From assembly GCF_039539965.1 (NCBI RefSeq), contig NZ_BAABED010000001.1, positions 1,364,001 to 1,428,000 of the forward strand: DNA of 64,000 bases, read 5' to 3'. Position 1 is the first letter of the stretch, and every line of letters starts with the position of its first letter. The notes beneath the pieces were generated by a model. It worked only from the letters and a program-made list of their open reading frames with translations, searched no databases and was not told the DNA's origin. The DNA comes from Arthrobacter methylotrophus (GTDB lineage Bacteria; Actinomycetota; Actinomycetes; Actinomycetales; Micrococcaceae). The translations under genes and the position numbers were made by a program. This document shows, piece by piece, positions 7,464 through 14,230 of this stretch.

Positions 7464-9185
7464 TCAGTCGAGGCGCGGTGTGCGCGGGGGAGCGGTACGG
7501 CGCTCGCCTGTTGCCTCGAACGCCGCGGCCAGGGTCAGGAGCCGGGTGTCGTCATAGGCGCGTCCGGCGAACGTGAGTCCAACGGGCATGCCGATATCGG
7601 TCATCGTTCCCATTGGTACCGTGACGGTCGGGATGCCCAAGTGCCGCGGCACGAGGTTGCCGTTGGCCACCCAGACGCCGTTGCGCCAGCCCAGATCGGC
7701 CGAGGCTTCGTTGACGTCCATATCGGCCGGTCCGACGTCGGCGACGGCAGGGAAGACGACAGCGTCCAGCCCGAGGCGGTCCATCCATTGTTCGAGGTCC
7801 ACGCGTCGGGTTTCTTCGAGCCCTCGGATGCCTTCTGCGAGATGCGGAATTTCGGTGACGGACGGGAAACGGTGCGCGCGGATGTGCCCCGGGTAGTCGG
7901 CAATATCGTCGTCGAAACCGTCATAGCGATCCCGAAGCGCGCCTTCGGGCTGGGGGAAGATTCTTGAACCGTCGACGTCGGCCAGGCTGCTGAGTGCCGG
8001 ATCCCCGTTTGCCGCGAGGAAGTCGTCCCATGCCCATGCCGAAAGGTCCACGATTTCCCGTTCGAGATATTCCGGGCTCACCAGTCCGCGGGTGGCTATG
8101 TTGGGTGCGCCGGGACGGTCGCCTTCGTAGTTGGCGACGGCGGGGAAGTCCACCAACACCACGACGGCACCTGCCGCTTCGAGGTCCCGCCGCGCGGCCT
8201 CCCAGAGTTCGATCACGGAGCCGCGTGTCTGGATTCGCCGACCGGTGGGGCCGCCGATACCCGGGGCCGCGCTGGTCCCCGCATCTGGGTCTGCATTGAT
8301 GTACATACGCGGCACCCCGAAGCGCTTGTCCTTCAAGGCCAAGCGCGCGCCGTCATTGTCGGTTGGTGCCAGTGCGGAATAAGAAGCCGGACGGACCTCT
8401 GAGGCGGGCGGTATTTCAACCCATGGCTGCGTGCGCCAGAAGTCGCCGCGGTTGTCGGCGTCGTCGGCGACGATCACATCCAGCAACTCCAAAAGGTCGG
8501 CCATGGACCGGGTATGGGGCACCACGACGTCCATGGTGGGCACGAGCGGCCAGTTGCCCCGCACCGAAATGACCCCACGCGAGGGCGTGTAGGCGCACAA
8601 AGCATTGTTCGACGCCGGTGCGCGGCCACTTGACCAGGTTTCCTCGCCGAGCCCGAACGCAGCGAAGCTTGACGCCGTCGCGGTTCCCGAGCCGTTGGAG
8701 GAACCGGAACCGAAGGCGGCCGTGAGGAAGTCTTCGTTGTAGGGGCTCTCGGCGCGCCCATAGGCGCCGCGCTGCATGCCGCCGTTGGCCATGGGCGGCA
8801 TGTTGGTCAAGCCGATGAGCACGGCGCCCGCTGCGCGGAGGCGTTCGATGGTGAAGGCATCGCGTTGCGCGACGAGGTGTTCGAAGGCGGGGGAGCCGGC
8901 GGCGGCCGTGAGTCCTTTGGCCAGGTAGCTGTCCTTGGCGGTGTACGGAATGCCGTCAAGGGGTCCGAGGGTGGCGCCGCTTGCCCGGCGTTCGTCCGAG
9001 GCCCGGGCATCTGTGAGTGCCTCAGGGTTCATCACTACTACCGAGTTCAGCGTGATGCCGTTGCGGTCGTAGGCTTCGATGCGGTCCAGGTAGGCCTGGG
9101 TGAGCTCCTCGCTGCTCGTCTGGCCTGCTTGGAGCGCGACGCGCAGTTGTGCAATCGAGGCCTCGACGACGTCGAAGCGGCTCAT
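7464..9185 (-). CDS. Amidase signature-family hydrolase
   Basis: A 573-residue amidase. The ATG at 9185 (MSRFDVVEASI) is chosen over the longer open frame because it overlaps the agmatine deiminase stop by 4 bp (ATGA) and the upstream residues are non-coding in style. The Ser-cisSer-Lys triad regions are visible: DGIPYTAKDSYL gives the Lys, and GSGSSNGSG followed by GLGEETWSSGRAP gives the serines. The family hydrolyses amides to acids and ammonia. Coupling to agmatine deiminase suggests a role downstream in agmatine or other amide catabolism, possibly on N-carbamoylputrescine, but that is inference. Confidence 0.83.
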   Translation of the reverse strand: MSRFDVVEASIAQLRVALQAGQTSSEELTQAYLDRIEAYDRNGITLNSVVVMNPEALTDARASDERRASGATLGPLDGIPYTAKDSYLAKGLTAAAGSPAFEHLVAQRDAFTIERLRAAGAVLIGLTNMPPMANGGMQRGAYGRAESPYNEDFLTAAFGSGSSNGSGTATASSFAAFGLGEETWSSGRAPASNNALCAYTPSRGVISVRGNWPLVPTMDVVVPHTRSMADLLELLDVIVADDADNRGDFWRTQPWVEIPPASEVRPASYSALAPTDNDGARLALKDKRFGVPRMYINADPDAGTSAAPGIGGPTGRRIQTRGSVIELWEAARRDLEAAGAVVVLVDFPAVANYEGDRPGAPNIATRGLVSPEYLEREIVDLSAWAWDDFLAANGDPALSSLADVDGSRIFPQPEGALRDRYDGFDDDIADYPGHIRAHRFPSVTEIPHLAEGIRGLEETRRVDLEQWMDRLGLDAVVFPAVADVGPADMDVNEASADLGWRNGVWVANGNLVPRHLGIPTVTVPMGTMTDIGMPVGLTFAGRAYDDTRLLTLAAAFEATGERRTAPPRTPRLD

Positions 9186-10228
9186 CGTGCCACCTGGCCG
9201 TTGAGTTTGGGCTGCTGCTGGGTGATGCAGTGGATTCCTCCGCCATGGGCAAGGATCGGCCGGGCGTCCACGGTGACGACGCGCCTGCCCGGGTAGGCCT
9301 CCGCCAGGATCTCTGCTGCCAGCGCATCGGCCCGCTCTTCGCCGTAGCCGCAGGCGATCACGCCGCCATTGACCACGAGGTGGTTGACGTAGCTCCAATC
9401 GAGGAATCCTTCTTCGTCCCTCAGGGACTCAGGGGCAGGAAGCAGGGTGATTTCGAATGGCTTGCCCGACGCGTCCTCCTGGGTTTCGAAGAATCTTTGC
9501 AGGGTGCGGCTGACCTCAAAATCGGGATGCTCCGGGTTGCTCTGCGAGTGCAGCAGGATCCGGCCGGGGGAGGGCAGGGCGGCCACCATGTCGATGTGGC
9601 CGCTGGTGCCGAAATCTTCGTAGTCACGGGTGAGCCCGCGCGGTACCCATACGGTGTGGGTGGTGCCCAGAGTGCGGGCCAGTTCCGCTTCGACGCGTGC
9701 CTTGTCTGCGAAGGGGTTTCGGCGCGGATCCAGCTGGACGGTTTCGGTGACGAGTACGGTGCCTTCGCCATCGACATGGATGGCTCCGCCTTCGTTGACC
9801 AACAGCGAAGCGATCAGTTCGGCACCGGACCTTTCCGCGACAAAGCGGGCCATGACGGCGCTCTTCTCCCATTCGGACCAGGCGGGGGCGCCCCAACCGT
9901 TGAAGATCCAGTCCACTGCGCCGAGCACGCCGGGACGTTCGTCGTCGACGACGAAGGTGGGCCCGACGTCGCGCATCCAGAATTCGTCGAGCGGCGCCTC
10001 CAGGTGTTCGATTCCGGCGCCGAGCATATGGCGGGCCCGGTCGCGTTCGTTAGGGTCTACCACCATGGTGACGGGTTCGAATTCGGCGACGGCGTGGGCG
10101 ACGGCGGTCCAGGCTGCGTAGGCTTCTTCCGCCGAGGCGGCGTCGTCCCCAAGGGTCAGGCCCGTGCGGGGGAACGCCATCCAGGTGCGCTCGTGTGGTG
10201 CTGTTTCGGCTGGCATTCTCCAAGCCAT
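9182..10228 (-). CDS. aguA: Agmatine deiminase
   Basis: A 348-residue guanidine-modifying enzyme that hydrolyses agmatine to N-carbamoylputrescine and ammonia. The C-terminal motif GGGIHCITQQQP holds the nucleophilic Cys. DEFWMRDVGPTF and NGGVIACGYGEERAD are conserved family blocks. The start at 10228 (MAWRMPAETAPHERTW) has a strong AGGAGGAGA Shine-Dalgarno. It is the first gene of a two-gene operon with the amidase. It diverges from a TetR regulator across a perfect palindrome, which probably gives substrate-responsive control. Confidence 0.9.
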   Translation of the reverse strand: MAWRMPAETAPHERTWMAFPRTGLTLGDDAASAEEAYAAWTAVAHAVAEFEPVTMVVDPNERDRARHMLGAGIEHLEAPLDEFWMRDVGPTFVVDDERPGVLGAVDWIFNGWGAPAWSEWEKSAVMARFVAERSGAELIASLLVNEGGAIHVDGEGTVLVTETVQLDPRRNPFADKARVEAELARTLGTTHTVWVPRGLTRDYEDFGTSGHIDMVAALPSPGRILLHSQSNPEHPDFEVSRTLQRFFETQEDASGKPFEITLLPAPESLRDEEGFLDWSYVNHLVVNGGVIACGYGEERADALAAEILAEAYPGRRVVTVDARPILAHGGGIHCITQQQPKLNGQVAR

Positions 10229-10313
10229 GGAAGTCTCCTCCGTGTTTTGAGGTGGTAGCCGCAACGGCCCTGGGCGTCCTTGCCCAGGCATGCAGGGAAA
10301 GTATCTGTGAGTA

Positions 10314-10337
10314 CTTATTGATCATATGATCAATAAG
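10314..10337. promoter_or_regulatory. Perfect 24-bp palindromic operator between aguA and tetR
   Basis: The half-site CTTATTGATCAT (10314-10325) is followed immediately by its exact reverse complement (10326-10337). It is the only strongly AT-rich segment in the divergent intergenic region and is the obvious binding site for the adjacent TetR protein. Its right arm lies where the -35 of the tetR promoter would be (possible -10 TAGACT at 10352-10357). Binding would therefore autoregulate tetR and control the aguA operon. Confidence 0.8.
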
Positions 10338-10365
10338 CTAGAAAGCTACTTTAGACTGGGGTGTG

Positions 10366-11007
10366 ATGTCAAGCACCTTACAGAAGCGCGCTGCGCGGAA
10401 GACGCCGTCGGAACGCGCGGCCGAAATCACCGAGGCCGCCAAGGAAATAGCCCTTGAGCAGGGGCTTTCCGCCATCACGCTGCGCAACGTGGCAGCGCGG
10501 GTGGGAGTAGCCTCGGGCCTCGTTGCGCATTACCAGCCCAATGTGGAGGCCCTGGTGGCGGGTATCTTCACGAGCATCGTCGCCGCGGAAACCGAGGAGG
10601 TCTCGGGCCTGCTGGATCGGCTGCCGACGCCCTTGGAGCGGCTCGGTGCCCTCTTGGAGACCCTCTTGGATGACAGTCGTCTCGACGTCACGGCTATCTG
10701 GGTGGAGGCATGGACGCTGGGCCGCCGCAACGAGGCGCTCGCAGCCTGCGTCCGGGAACAGATGGACGCGTGGCAGGCTGTCGTGGAGCGTGTCGTCGAA
10801 GCCGGTATCGCGGCAGGCGAGTTTGAGAGCTACGACGCTCCATCCGTCGCGTGGCAGATCCTCGGCATGGTGGATGGACTGAATGCCCACGCCTTGGTGC
10901 GCTGGGACGGTGTCAGCGGCCGCGGTACGCACCTGGCCCGCGCAGTGGAAGGCATGGTGGGCGCAGTCCGAGGTTCCCTGGTACCGGGCAGTCGCCCGCA
11001 GTCCTGA
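10366..11007 (+). CDS. TetR-family regulator of the agmatine deiminase operon
   Basis: A 213-residue regulator. Its N-terminal helix-turn-helix covers about residues 30-60 (AITLRNVAARVGVASGLVAHYQ). The C-terminal ligand domain resembles the BetI/PuuR-like TetR_C group. Divergent orientation and the 24-bp palindrome suggest it represses aguA-amidase and itself, with agmatine or another polyamine as likely inducer. A -10-like TAGACT ends only about 8 bp before the start codon, so the transcript may be nearly leaderless. A GTG at 10363 is an alternative start. Confidence 0.82.
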   Translation: MSSTLQKRAARKTPSERAAEITEAAKEIALEQGLSAITLRNVAARVGVASGLVAHYQPNVEALVAGIFTSIVAAETEEVSGLLDRLPTPLERLGALLETLLDDSRLDVTAIWVEAWTLGRRNEALAACVREQMDAWQAVVERVVEAGIAAGEFESYDAPSVAWQILGMVDGLNAHALVRWDGVSGRGTHLARAVEGMVGAVRGSLVPGSRPQS

Positions 11008-11035
11008 ACCGTGGAGCCGGGAACCAATCGTGCTG

Positions 11036-11053
11036 GACCGAACGTTATAGGTC
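11036..11053. promoter_or_regulatory. Inverted repeat upstream of the AfsA-like gene
   Basis: GACC (11036-11039) and GGTC (11050-11053) flank the core GAACGTTATA in the leader of the AfsA-like gene. It could be an operator for the linked TetR-type receptor. The ACC-to-GGT spacing is 10 bp rather than the 8 bp of classical Streptomyces autoregulatory elements, so support is weak. Confidence 0.3.
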
Positions 11054-11185
11054 TAGAACCCGCCGGCCGTCTACCCCGCTCCGATAACTGAGCGGCCTTC
11101 TTGCCGATAAGATTTGGGCACTTCAATAGTGACGAACCCGCAACGGTGGCTGGTCTGGCAGATCCTGGGATGAATGGGGGACCCT

Positions 11186-12073
11186 ATGGACGACGTAGCG
11201 CTCTTTGAGGCGTCCGTCAGGCGGGAGCTCGTTCATAAGCGCTCGGTTTCGGAAGTCTTCTTGACCGATTTTGTTCAATCAAGTTCGCGACGATTCGTTG
11301 CGGGCGCACAATGGCCCCGGTGGCATGTTTTCTATGGATCGCACGATGGTTCACCGGATTCGGCGCTCATGGCTGAGACGTTGAGGCAGGCGGTCATCTT
11401 TCTGTCACATCTGTGCGGAGTGCCTTTGACGCACAAATTCCTCATGCCGCACATGAGCATCTCCCTGGAGGCCGCAACTCTCGATCCCATGGTGCCCACG
11501 CATGTTGCGGTCGAGCTTGACGTCAAGGATATGAAACTCAGTGCCGGTCAACTATCTGCCCTGACAGTGGTTGCGCGGTTCCTTGTTGACGGGGGCGCCA
11601 TAGGAGAGGGGGTCGCGGCCGCCCGCATTGTGAATCCTTCGACATACGAGCGATTTCGTGGCGTGGTCCCCACGGGCGCGACCGCAACCCGCGACGACTT
11701 GCTGGCGTGTGCCGACGTCGGACATTCCACCCAGCGGAACGTGATGCTGGGGCAAAGCCGGCGTCCGCTCGTCTGGCCGTTGCGGGTCGATCCAAGCCAC
11801 CCCATTTTCTTTGACCATCCCCTTGACCACGTCCCGGGAATGCTCCTGGTTGAAGCCGCACGGCAGGCTGTCCGCGCCGCATACTCCCGGCCCGATGCAG
11901 ATTTTGCCCTGTTTGACGCCGAATTCATGAAGTTGGTCGAGTTCAGCTATCCCGTGGATGTTTCGGTGACCCAGATTGAGCCCAAAATTGCGCCAGGCAT
12001 GATCAGGGTCCGGTTGGTGCACCAAGAGGAGCCTCTGATGTCCTTGGTGGCCCGGGTCAGGGACCCGCGATAG
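11186..12073 (+). CDS. AfsA/ScbA-like gamma-butyrolactone biosynthesis protein
   Basis: A 295-residue protein with two tandem AfsA hotdog domains. The second carries the family hallmark FFDHPLDHVPGMLLVEAARQ; the first has the shorter LTHKFLMPHMSISLE block. AfsA enzymes condense a beta-ketoacyl thioester with dihydroxyacetone phosphate, the first committed step to gamma-butyrolactone signals. The ATG at 11186 is favoured over 11174 because it has GGGGGA four bases upstream. A receptor-type TetR gene is convergent immediately downstream, and a NAD-dependent epimerase follows. That layout matches gblA-gblR-gblE of Rhodococcus jostii in my recollection. Confidence 0.85.
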   Translation: MDDVALFEASVRRELVHKRSVSEVFLTDFVQSSSRRFVAGAQWPRWHVFYGSHDGSPDSALMAETLRQAVIFLSHLCGVPLTHKFLMPHMSISLEAATLDPMVPTHVAVELDVKDMKLSAGQLSALTVVARFLVDGGAIGEGVAAARIVNPSTYERFRGVVPTGATATRDDLLACADVGHSTQRNVMLGQSRRPLVWPLRVDPSHPIFFDHPLDHVPGMLLVEAARQAVRAAYSRPDADFALFDAEFMKLVEFSYPVDVSVTQIEPKIAPGMIRVRLVHQEEPLMSLVARVRDPR

Positions 12074-12074
12074 T

Positions 12075-12680
12075 TCAGGGAGTTCCTGAATCCTGCGGCC
12101 GAACCGGCGCGATGGCCGGCATCATGAAACGCCACATGTCGTCAATCCTTTTGAGGACATCGCGTCGTTCAGTCAGTACGTTGGAAACCATCTGGACTCC
12201 CGTGAAGGACGCAACCAGGTACCGTGCGAAGTCCGCGGCCACGACGTCTGGACGCACGTCACCCTCCAGTTGGGCTTGGTGCGTCAGCATCTCCATGGTG
12301 GCGACCCAATCGGAGTACGGACCTTTGACGTCCGCATTGAATGCCGAGGCCTCAAACGTCAGCCGGATTCCAGCCCGCACAATCGGTTCATCGAGCAATT
12401 GTTGCCCGAAAGTGCGGCACATGGCGATCATGGTCTGCAATGCCGGAAGCCCCGCGGCGGCGATCTTCTCTCCCGCAACGCGCACAATATTGTGCTGTTC
12501 GGCGATGACTGCAAGCGCCAGGTTTTCTTTCGACTTGAAATGGAAGTACAGGGCGCCTTTGGTGACCGAGGCGCGCTCTGTGACGTCACTGAGGCTCGCA
12601 TTCCCGTAGCCGACCTCTTCAAAGATCGAAGCTGCTCCCTCAATCACTGCAGCTCGGGTGGCTTTGGCACGTTGTTGCAT
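12075..12680 (-). CDS. ArpA/ScbR-like butyrolactone receptor (TetR family)
   Basis: A 201-residue TetR-family protein with a very well conserved helix-turn-helix (SLSDVTERASVTKGALYFHF). This is the sequence style of ArpA, ScbR and other gamma-butyrolactone receptors. The C-terminal ligand pocket region (RTFGQQLLDEPIVRAGIRL) also follows that group. Such proteins repress their own gene and the signal synthase gene until the butyrolactone binds. The ATG at 12680 is preferred because it has an upstream AGG and matches receptor N-termini; an upstream ATG at 12731 would add 17 residues. It is convergent with the synthase gene (1-bp gap) and divergent from the epimerase gene. Confidence 0.82.
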   Translation of the reverse strand: MQQRAKATRAAVIEGAASIFEEVGYGNASLSDVTERASVTKGALYFHFKSKENLALAVIAEQHNIVRVAGEKIAAAGLPALQTMIAMCRTFGQQLLDEPIVRAGIRLTFEASAFNADVKGPYSDWVATMEMLTHQAQLEGDVRPDVVAADFARYLVASFTGVQMVSNVLTERRDVLKRIDDMWRFMMPAIAPVRPQDSGTP

Positions 12681-12764
12681 GATCAGCCTGGTGACCTCTC
12701 CGGTTTCTACGTCCGGGATACTTGGGTACATGAATCTGACGGACTCTGAAGATCGGTGAGGACA

Positions 12765-13715
12765 ATGCCAACGGTTGTTGACCGCCCACCCCGGATTCTC
12801 GTCCTGGGTTCGTCAGGCTTTATTGGAAGTCGGGTTGTAGCCTCACTTTCCGGATCCGGAGGGGCGCACGTTGTTGCACTCTCACGAAGCCCGGTGGCAA
12901 GGCGACGAAACAATAACGTTATCATTGCGGCCGCCGATATTTCCGTCCCGGGGAGCCTGATCCCCTTCCTGGCCAATATGGATGTTGTTGTCCACGCCGC
13001 ATCCTATGTAGGTTCCGACCCTGGGCTCGCCCAGGAGGTCAATGAGAGGGGCACCGGAAACCTCATTGAGCAGTGCCAGCAGGCCGGTGTCCGTCGAGTG
13101 ATCTATGTCAGTACATGCAGTGTTTACGGTACCGGCCCCCACCGTGGTCTCCGCGAATCGGAGGCCGACTATCACCCTGCTTCCGTGACCAGTGCCAGCC
13201 GCGCCGTGGCCGAACGCATGATTCTCGGCTACGGCGGTGAAGTTGTTCGTCCAAACCTCGTCTTCGGGGCCGGAGATCGCTGGTTCGTTCCGGGCTTGCT
13301 GAGGATCATCAAGGTCGCGGGCGGGTGGCCGGGTGACGGCTCGGCGTTGCTCTCGATCATTAGTGCGGAGGCGTTGGGAAGGCTGGTTTCCGGGCTTGCG
13401 CTGGCGCCTCGACAATCCGGACAAGCCTTCCATGCCGCTTATCCGGAGCCCGTTCCGGTGTCCACCCTCCTGCAAAGTGTGGCTGAGGCATCCGGTATGG
13501 AATCCCCGAGGCTCCTCGGGGACGACGAACGTGCCAGCGAGGCTTTGCGAACCGCCGGATTCAGCAGGCATCAGCTTGACCTGGTGACGAAGGATCACTG
13601 GTATTCCTCTCAAGGTCTTTGGCGGACCGCGGGGGACGAACAAGAGACTTTCGGCGGGGCACTTGCAGATTTTTGTGCTTCCTATCGAGCCTCCCCACGA
13701 CAGGGTCGATCATAA
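12765..13715 (+). CDS. NAD-dependent epimerase/dehydratase of the butyrolactone module
   Basis: A 316-residue short-chain-dehydrogenase-type protein. It has an N-terminal Rossmann motif LVLGSSGFIGSRV, the catalytic region VSTCSVYG, and later VVRPNLVFGAGD. The usual active-site YxxxK is not obvious, so catalysis may be atypical. In signalling clusters of this type the epimerase/ketoreductase-like partner finishes the butyrolactone or butenolide precursor. The ATG at 12765 has GAGG four bases upstream; a GTG at 12756 is possible. Divergent from the receptor gene, it is probably controlled by it. Confidence 0.8.
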   Translation: MPTVVDRPPRILVLGSSGFIGSRVVASLSGSGGAHVVALSRSPVARRRNNNVIIAAADISVPGSLIPFLANMDVVVHAASYVGSDPGLAQEVNERGTGNLIEQCQQAGVRRVIYVSTCSVYGTGPHRGLRESEADYHPASVTSASRAVAERMILGYGGEVVRPNLVFGAGDRWFVPGLLRIIKVAGGWPGDGSALLSIISAEALGRLVSGLALAPRQSGQAFHAAYPEPVPVSTLLQSVAEASGMESPRLLGDDERASEALRTAGFSRHQLDLVTKDHWYSSQGLWRTAGDEQETFGGALADFCASYRASPRQGRS

Positions 13716-13733
13716 ACCGGTTGAATGGTTTGT
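13712..13733. promoter_or_regulatory. ARE-like (butyrolactone receptor) operator
   Basis: ATAAACCGGTTGAATGGTTT plus GT is an inverted repeat with ACCG and TGGT separated by exactly 6 bp. That is the spacing in the classical ArpA/ScbR site (ACCG-N6-CGGT). By eye 13 of 22 positions agree with that consensus. It overlaps the stop codon of the epimerase gene and could control transcription into the 13.7-13.9 kb intergenic region. Confidence 0.4.
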
Positions 13734-13976
13734 TTTAAGGCCGTTAAGCCCCTAGACTCAGTTCAATGGCTCGTTGTGCACTGCAGTTGCTGTGCAGTTG
13801 CAGTTGCAGTGCAGTACGAGTTGAAGGGCAGTAATGGGGGGAGGTGCGGCCGAGCAATCGACCGCACCTCAGCTGTCTCCGGAGTCAACGGTGATCGATT
13901 TCCTATCTCACATCGTTGTGGTTTAGTATTGACGAGTTGCTCCGACGGGGATGGAAGTTCCCGGCAAGCAAATTTT
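13716..13976. other. Intergenic region with TGCAGTTG repeats and a hairpin
   Basis: There is no convincing gene between the epimerase and the tRNA. The region holds clustered TGCAGTTG/TGCAGT words (about 13778-13814). It also has a 9-bp hairpin (GAGGTGCGG at 13841-13849 with CCGCACCTC at 13862-13870) without a clear T-run. A TATTGAC-type element before the tRNA may be its promoter. The region could encode a small RNA, but there is no direct support. Confidence 0.4.
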
Positions 13977-14049
13977 GGGGCTGTGGCGCAGCTGGTAGCG
14001 CACCTGCATGGCATGCAGGGGGTCAGGGGTTCGAGTCCCCTCAGCTCCA
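13977..14049 (+). tRNA. tRNA-Ala(GGC)
   Basis: A 73-nt cloverleaf. Acceptor GGGGCTG (13977-13983) pairs with CAGCTCC (14042-14048), with one G-U pair. The D-arm contains GCGCAGCTGGTAGCGC. The anticodon stem CCTGC/GCAGG encloses the loop ATGGCAT, so the anticodon is GGC (Ala). The T-arm AGGGGTTCGAGTCCCCT has the conserved TTCGA. The CCA end is not encoded. Confidence 0.95.
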
Positions 14050-14056
14050 CTTTGGA

Positions 14057-14101
14057 GGCCTTGCCTGAAACGTGAATCTGGTTCACGTTTCAGGCAAGGC
14101 C
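14057..14101 (+). terminator. Strong rho-independent terminator after tRNA-Ala
   Basis: A perfect 20-bp stem (14057-14076 with 14082-14101) closes a 5-nt loop and is followed by TTATTTATT. It begins 8 bp after the tRNA and isolates it from the P-type ATPase gene. Confidence 0.9.
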
Positions 14102-14133
14102 TTATTTATTCACCGGGCGGTCGTGTGGCCAGT

Positions 14134-14153
14134 GGCGGGGTTACGGTCCCTGC
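14134..14153. promoter_or_regulatory. DosR-box-like site 1 upstream of the P-type ATPase
   Basis: The core GGGGTTACGGTCCC keeps both GGG and GTCCC arms of the DosR/DevR consensus TTSGGGACTWWAGTCCCSAA (11 of 20 positions by eye). It lies about 80 bp before the ATPase start and 32 bp from a second candidate. Paired boxes about this far apart are common in known DosR promoters. Confidence 0.35.
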
Positions 14154-14165
14154 GGCCCGAACCAG

Positions 14166-14185
14166 TCAGGGGCATAAGCCCGCCT
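14166..14185. promoter_or_regulatory. DosR-box-like site 2 upstream of the P-type ATPase
   Basis: The core GGGGCATAAGCCCG agrees with the DosR consensus at 12 of 20 positions, including GGG, C, the WWAG centre and CC. It is the more proximal of two candidate boxes, 45 bp before the ATG at 14231. Confidence 0.4.
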
Positions 14186-14230
14186 CCGGGGTCACTGGCT
14201 CCTTGCGCTGATTCGCGCTCTACTAGCTCC

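Noticed and set aside
12909..12930. AATAACGTTATCATT palindrome-like segment inside the epimerase gene as a receptor site
   Set aside because: It lacks the ACCG/CGGT half-sites and encodes the ordinary peptide NNNVII. The shared AACGTTAT word with 11041 is probably chance.
13977..14101. tRNA-Ala as an integration (att) site
   Set aside because: No integrase, no repeat of the tRNA 3' end and no phage-like gene lie nearby. The downstream inverted repeat is a terminator.
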